DNA from: an uncultured Flavobacteriales bacterium
GTDB taxonomy: Bacteria > Bacteroidota > Bacteroidia > Flavobacteriales > BACL11
Assembly: GCA_913047525.1 (NCBI GenBank)
Contig: CAJWUS010000021.1
Coordinates: forward strand, 1-14,847
Reading direction: 5' to 3'
DNA: 14,847 bases
This document shows positions 12,175-14,847 of this stretch, piece by piece. The notes under the pieces were generated by a model. That model made no database searches. It was not told the origin of the DNA and was given only the letters and a program-made list of their open reading frames with translations. How positions within the stretch are numbered: the stretch's first letter is position 1; the number at the start of each line of letters is the position of its first letter. Both the position numbers and the translations under genes were made by a program.

Positions 12175-14358
12175 ATGAAAATATTTTATTTCTTTTTAGC
12201 ATTTATTTTTCTTATTTCATACAATGCTTTTTCTCAAATAAATTTCAGTAGAGACAATACCATATCAGTAATGGAAAACGCTAATAGCTTCAAACATGCT
12301 TGGGTTGGGGGTGTCAATGCCATGCAACCATCAAAGGTTGATTTAAATTTAGATGGGATTAATGACCTTATTTTATTTGATAGAACAGGAAATAAACTTA
12401 CCCCTTTTTTAGATGTAAATGGAGAATATGTTTTTGCGCCAGAATATCGTTCTGCATTTTCGAATAATCTCCACGATTGGGTAATTTTTGCAGATTATAA
12501 TTGTGATGGAAAAGAAGATATTTTTACTTATTCTTCTGGAGGAATTGCGATTCTTGAAAACAACTCTACTTCCACTCTTTCATTTAATATGGTTACTTCT
12601 CTTTTGCTTTCGGATTACGGAACAACTAACATCAATTTATATGTAAGTTCGGTTGATATTCCAGCCATTTCGGATATTGATAATGATGGAGATTTAGATA
12701 TTCTTACTTTTTCAATACTCGGTGGTTTTGTGGAGTATCACAGAAATATGGCTATGGAATTAACTGGCAGTTGCGATACTCTAGCTTTCAGATATGAAAA
12801 ATCTTGTTGGGGAAACTTCTTTGAAGGGCTAAATAGTTATCTCATAAATTGTACTGCATGCTCTTCTGATAGTTGTAGCCCAGCATATACTTCAACTGCT
12901 AATAGCAAACAAAAACATTCTGGTTCTACTTTACTTGCCATTGATGTGGATGATGATTCTGATAAAGATTTGATTTTAGGAGATATTAGCTATAATAATC
13001 TGAATTTGTTAATTAATGGTGGAGATAGTTCAAATGCAAATATCAGCGCTATTGATAGTATTTTTCCTGCTAATAATAATAACACCCTTGGTGTAGATCT
13101 TCATTTATTTCCTGCTTCTTTTTATTTGGATGTTACCCATGATGGCGTAAAGGATCTAGTAGTGGGTACCAATAGCCAAGCTAACTCTGAAAATTTTGAA
13201 AGTGTGTGGCTTTATGCTAATAGTGGGACTAACTCCCTACCAGATTTCAATTTTGTAAGCAAATCTTTCTTACAAGAAGATATGATTGATTTGGGAGAGG
13301 GAGCATATCCTGTTTTTTTCGATTATAACAATGATAGTTTAATGGATCTTGTAGTAGGAAATTATGGCTATCATGATGTGGGAGGTAATGATGTTTCTGG
13401 CCTTGCTCTTTTTGAAAATGTTGGAACTAACAATCAACCATCATATTCTCTAATTACAAGGGATTTTGCTGGATTATCAGGTATTTCTTTCAATACTAAT
13501 CCCAATATACCAACATACAATTTCTTCCCTACTTTTGGAGATCTGAATGGAGATGGAAATAAAGATTTAATTGTAGGAGATGCAGATGGAAAATTGCATT
13601 ACTTTACTAATAATGGAACAACGCCTTCATCATTTACTCTTGCTGTTGCAAATTACGAGCATATAGATGTTGGATATATTGCTACTCCACAATTAGTGGA
13701 TGTAAATAGGGATGGATTGATTGATTTATTAATTGGTGATCGAACAGGGGAAATTAGTTATTTCCCAAATAACGGTAGTCCTACAACTCCTGTTTTTGAT
13801 AGTATAGTTTCTAATTTTGGGGGTATTGATGTAGATTCTGCTTACATAAGCACAGGCTTTAGTACGCCACACTTTGTAGATTTAGATGGAGAATATCATT
13901 TATATGTTGGTTCTTTCTCTGGCGCAATTCACCATTATGATAATATTGACGGCAATTTAAGTGGTAACTTTAATCTGCTTAGTAGTGCTGAACAAAACAT
14001 TTTGGAAGGGGCTAAAACGTCTTTGTGTATTCAAGATATTAATGACGACCAAATTCCGGATATGATAATTGGTAACTATTGTGGTGGTTTGAGTTATTTT
14101 ATTGGAGATACACTCACTACAAATATCAATGAAAGTTATTCCTTCAATAATTTTTTGACTTACCCAAACCCAACAAAAGAAGAATTATTTGTTCAAAGCA
14201 AAATAAATGGAGAAATAAAAATCTATTCCGTTTTAGGAGTATTGATGCTGCAAGAGGAGAAAATTACAGTAAATCATAGATTGAATGTAAATAAGCTTCC
14301 GGCCGGCATTTATATTCTCAGATTAAAAAATACTAGCAAAAAATTTGTTAAGGAGTAA
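12175..14358 (+). CDS. Secreted FG-GAP/VCBS beta-propeller protein with T9SS type A sorting domain
   Basis: This is a predicted secreted or cell-surface protein exported by Sec and then the type IX system. I chose the ATG at 12175, giving 727 aa, because it begins a clear signal peptide (MKIFYFFLAFIFLISYNAFSQ, cleavage near 21). The frame is open upstream to a TTG at 12097, but those residues would bury the signal. Nine Asp-rich calcium-type FG-GAP motifs are seen, starting at residues 56, 107, 167, 257, 319, 383, 456, 509 and 621, plus a degenerate one at 569. They suggest one or two beta-propellers. Residues 200-234 hold five Cys, including CTAC and a CWGNF motif, in an insert that recurs in this Bacteroidota family. 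The tail from about 658 (LTYPNPTKEEL, then IKIYSVLG and LPAGIYILRL) is a Por sorting domain. Ligand unknown. The 3' end overlaps the peroxidase gene by 11 bp. Confidence 0.92.
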   Translation: MKIFYFFLAFIFLISYNAFSQINFSRDNTISVMENANSFKHAWVGGVNAMQPSKVDLNLDGINDLILFDRTGNKLTPFLDVNGEYVFAPEYRSAFSNNLHDWVIFADYNCDGKEDIFTYSSGGIAILENNSTSTLSFNMVTSLLLSDYGTTNINLYVSSVDIPAISDIDNDGDLDILTFSILGGFVEYHRNMAMELTGSCDTLAFRYEKSCWGNFFEGLNSYLINCTACSSDSCSPAYTSTANSKQKHSGSTLLAIDVDDDSDKDLILGDISYNNLNLLINGGDSSNANISAIDSIFPANNNNTLGVDLHLFPASFYLDVTHDGVKDLVVGTNSQANSENFESVWLYANSGTNSLPDFNFVSKSFLQEDMIDLGEGAYPVFFDYNNDSLMDLVVGNYGYHDVGGNDVSGLALFENVGTNNQPSYSLITRDFAGLSGISFNTNPNIPTYNFFPTFGDLNGDGNKDLIVGDADGKLHYFTNNGTTPSSFTLAVANYEHIDVGYIATPQLVDVNRDGLIDLLIGDRTGEISYFPNNGSPTTPVFDSIVSNFGGIDVDSAYISTGFSTPHFVDLDGEYHLYVGSFSGAIHHYDNIDGNLSGNFNLLSSAEQNILEGAKTSLCIQDINDDQIPDMIIGNYCGGLSYFIGDTLTTNINESYSFNNFLTYPNPTKEELFVQSKINGEIKIYSVLGVLMLQEEKITVNHRLNVNKLPAGIYILRLKNTSKKFVKE

Positions 14359-14847
14359 AATCAGGATTCGTAATAAAATCAGTATCCGAAAGAGTTTTTA
14401 GAAAAGCAATTAAATCCTGTTTTTCTTGGTTTGTCAACTGTAATCCCCCAATGTTTAGTTTCTTCATTAATGGATCAACTGTTGATGAATAGTTTAAACC
14501 ACCACTATAATGCTCAACTACTTCTTCTAAGCTAGAGAATCTGCTATCATGCATATAAGGTGCTGAGAACTCTATATTACGCAAAGTTGGAACTTTGAAT
14601 TTTCCATTATCTGAAGATAAACCTGTAACTTTTGCTAAACCTAAATCAGTAAATGGTTCGGCATCTAATCCATTATTATGAAAAAGATTATCCATAAACA
14701 TATCAGTGCCATGACAATGAAAACAATCTCCTTTTTCGGTATTAAAAATAACATAGCCATTAAGTTCTGATGGTGTAAGTTGAACCTCTTGACGTAAGTA
14801 TTTATCATATTTTGAATTAGCGGAAATAAGCGTTCGTTCAAACTGAG
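14348..14847 (-). CDS. Di-heme cytochrome c peroxidase (MauG/CcpA family), C-terminal part
   Basis: Proteins of this family are periplasmic c-type cytochromes that reduce H2O2 or oxidise partner proteins. The 5' end lies beyond the window. About 165 residues are readable. They start with QFERTLISANSKYDKYL, followed by the haem c motif CFHCH (CxxCH), then FKVPTLRNIEFSAPYMHDSRFSSLEEVVEHYSGG and LTNQEKQDLIAFLKTLSD, the classic end of the second haem domain. The Met in APYMHD is the usual candidate sixth ligand. By comparison with the family, the upstream part should hold the first CxxCH and a signal peptide or lipobox. The 3' end overlaps the convergent FG-GAP gene by 11 bp, with no terminator between them. 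In Bacteroidota such peroxidases often sit near MbnP-like copper proteins; none is visible here. Confidence 0.92.
   Translation of the reverse strand, partial: QFERTLISANSKYDKYLRQEVQLTPSELNGYVIFNTEKGDCFHCHGTDMFMDNLFHNNGLDAEPFTDLGLAKVTGLSSDNGKFKVPTLRNIEFSAPYMHDSRFSSLEEVVEHYSGGLNYSSTVDPLMKKLNIGGLQLTNQEKQDLIAFLKTLSDTDFITNPDFTP

Overview
The window reads as chromosomal housekeeping DNA from a low-GC member of the Bacteroidota. Reasons: a T9SS (Por) secretion cargo protein with a C-terminal sorting domain, a DUF3822 gene beside rsmD, a pyrE/SRPBCC/NUDIX cluster of the kind seen in this phylum, several -7 boxes of the form TAnnTTTG instead of sigma70 -10 boxes, AT-rich leaders with poor Shine-Dalgarno sequences, and a short (745 aa) PurL. 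The order or family within the phylum cannot be fixed from this DNA alone.

Layout. (1) 1-1891, minus: rsfS followed 9 bp later by ftsH; ftsH runs off the left edge and lacks its C-terminus. (2) 1955-2701, plus: birA, divergent from rsfS, with an unusual substitution in its nucleotide-binding loop. (3) 2698-3730, minus: pyrE followed by an SRPBCC-like gene. (4) 3729-4196, plus: a NUDIX hydrolase whose ATG interlocks with that of pyrE in the four bases CATG. (5) 4185-8566, minus: a tightly packed six-gene run, transcribed from right to left: membrane-anchored hypothetical, DUF3822, rsmD (GTG start), coaD, a TlpA-like thioredoxin, and a zinc-free sirtuin. (6) 8651-9202, plus: PlsC-like acyltransferase. 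(7) 9296-11533, plus: purL. (8) 11534-12174: about 640 bp with no intact gene. It holds a truncated DoxX-like remnant, two short dispersed-repeat-like elements, a minus-strand terminator hairpin with a possible tRNA 3'-end scrap, and a palindrome next to a promoter motif. (9) 12175-14358, plus: secreted FG-GAP/VCBS beta-propeller protein with a T9SS tail. (10) 14348-14847, minus: C-terminal part of a MauG/CcpA-type di-heme cytochrome c peroxidase, cut by the right edge.

How the genes fit together. The long minus operon joins ribosome maturation (RsmD), CoA synthesis (CoaD), redox maintenance in the envelope (TlpA-like) and protein deacylation (Sir2). The CoaD/Sir2 pairing makes sense because CoA thioesters are the source of the lysine acylations that sirtuins remove. 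RsfS and FtsH both relate to translation and protein quality control. PyrE and PurL supply pyrimidines and purines. All three convergent pairs of intact genes overlap at their 3' ends, so the locus is unusually compact outside region 8.

I see no CRISPR array, toxin-antitoxin pair, prophage, transposase or defence system, and no convincing new multi-gene system. The points worth following are sequence-level oddities: the BirA and CoaD active-site substitutions, the interlocked start codons, the palindromic shared gene ends, and the scarred region 8.
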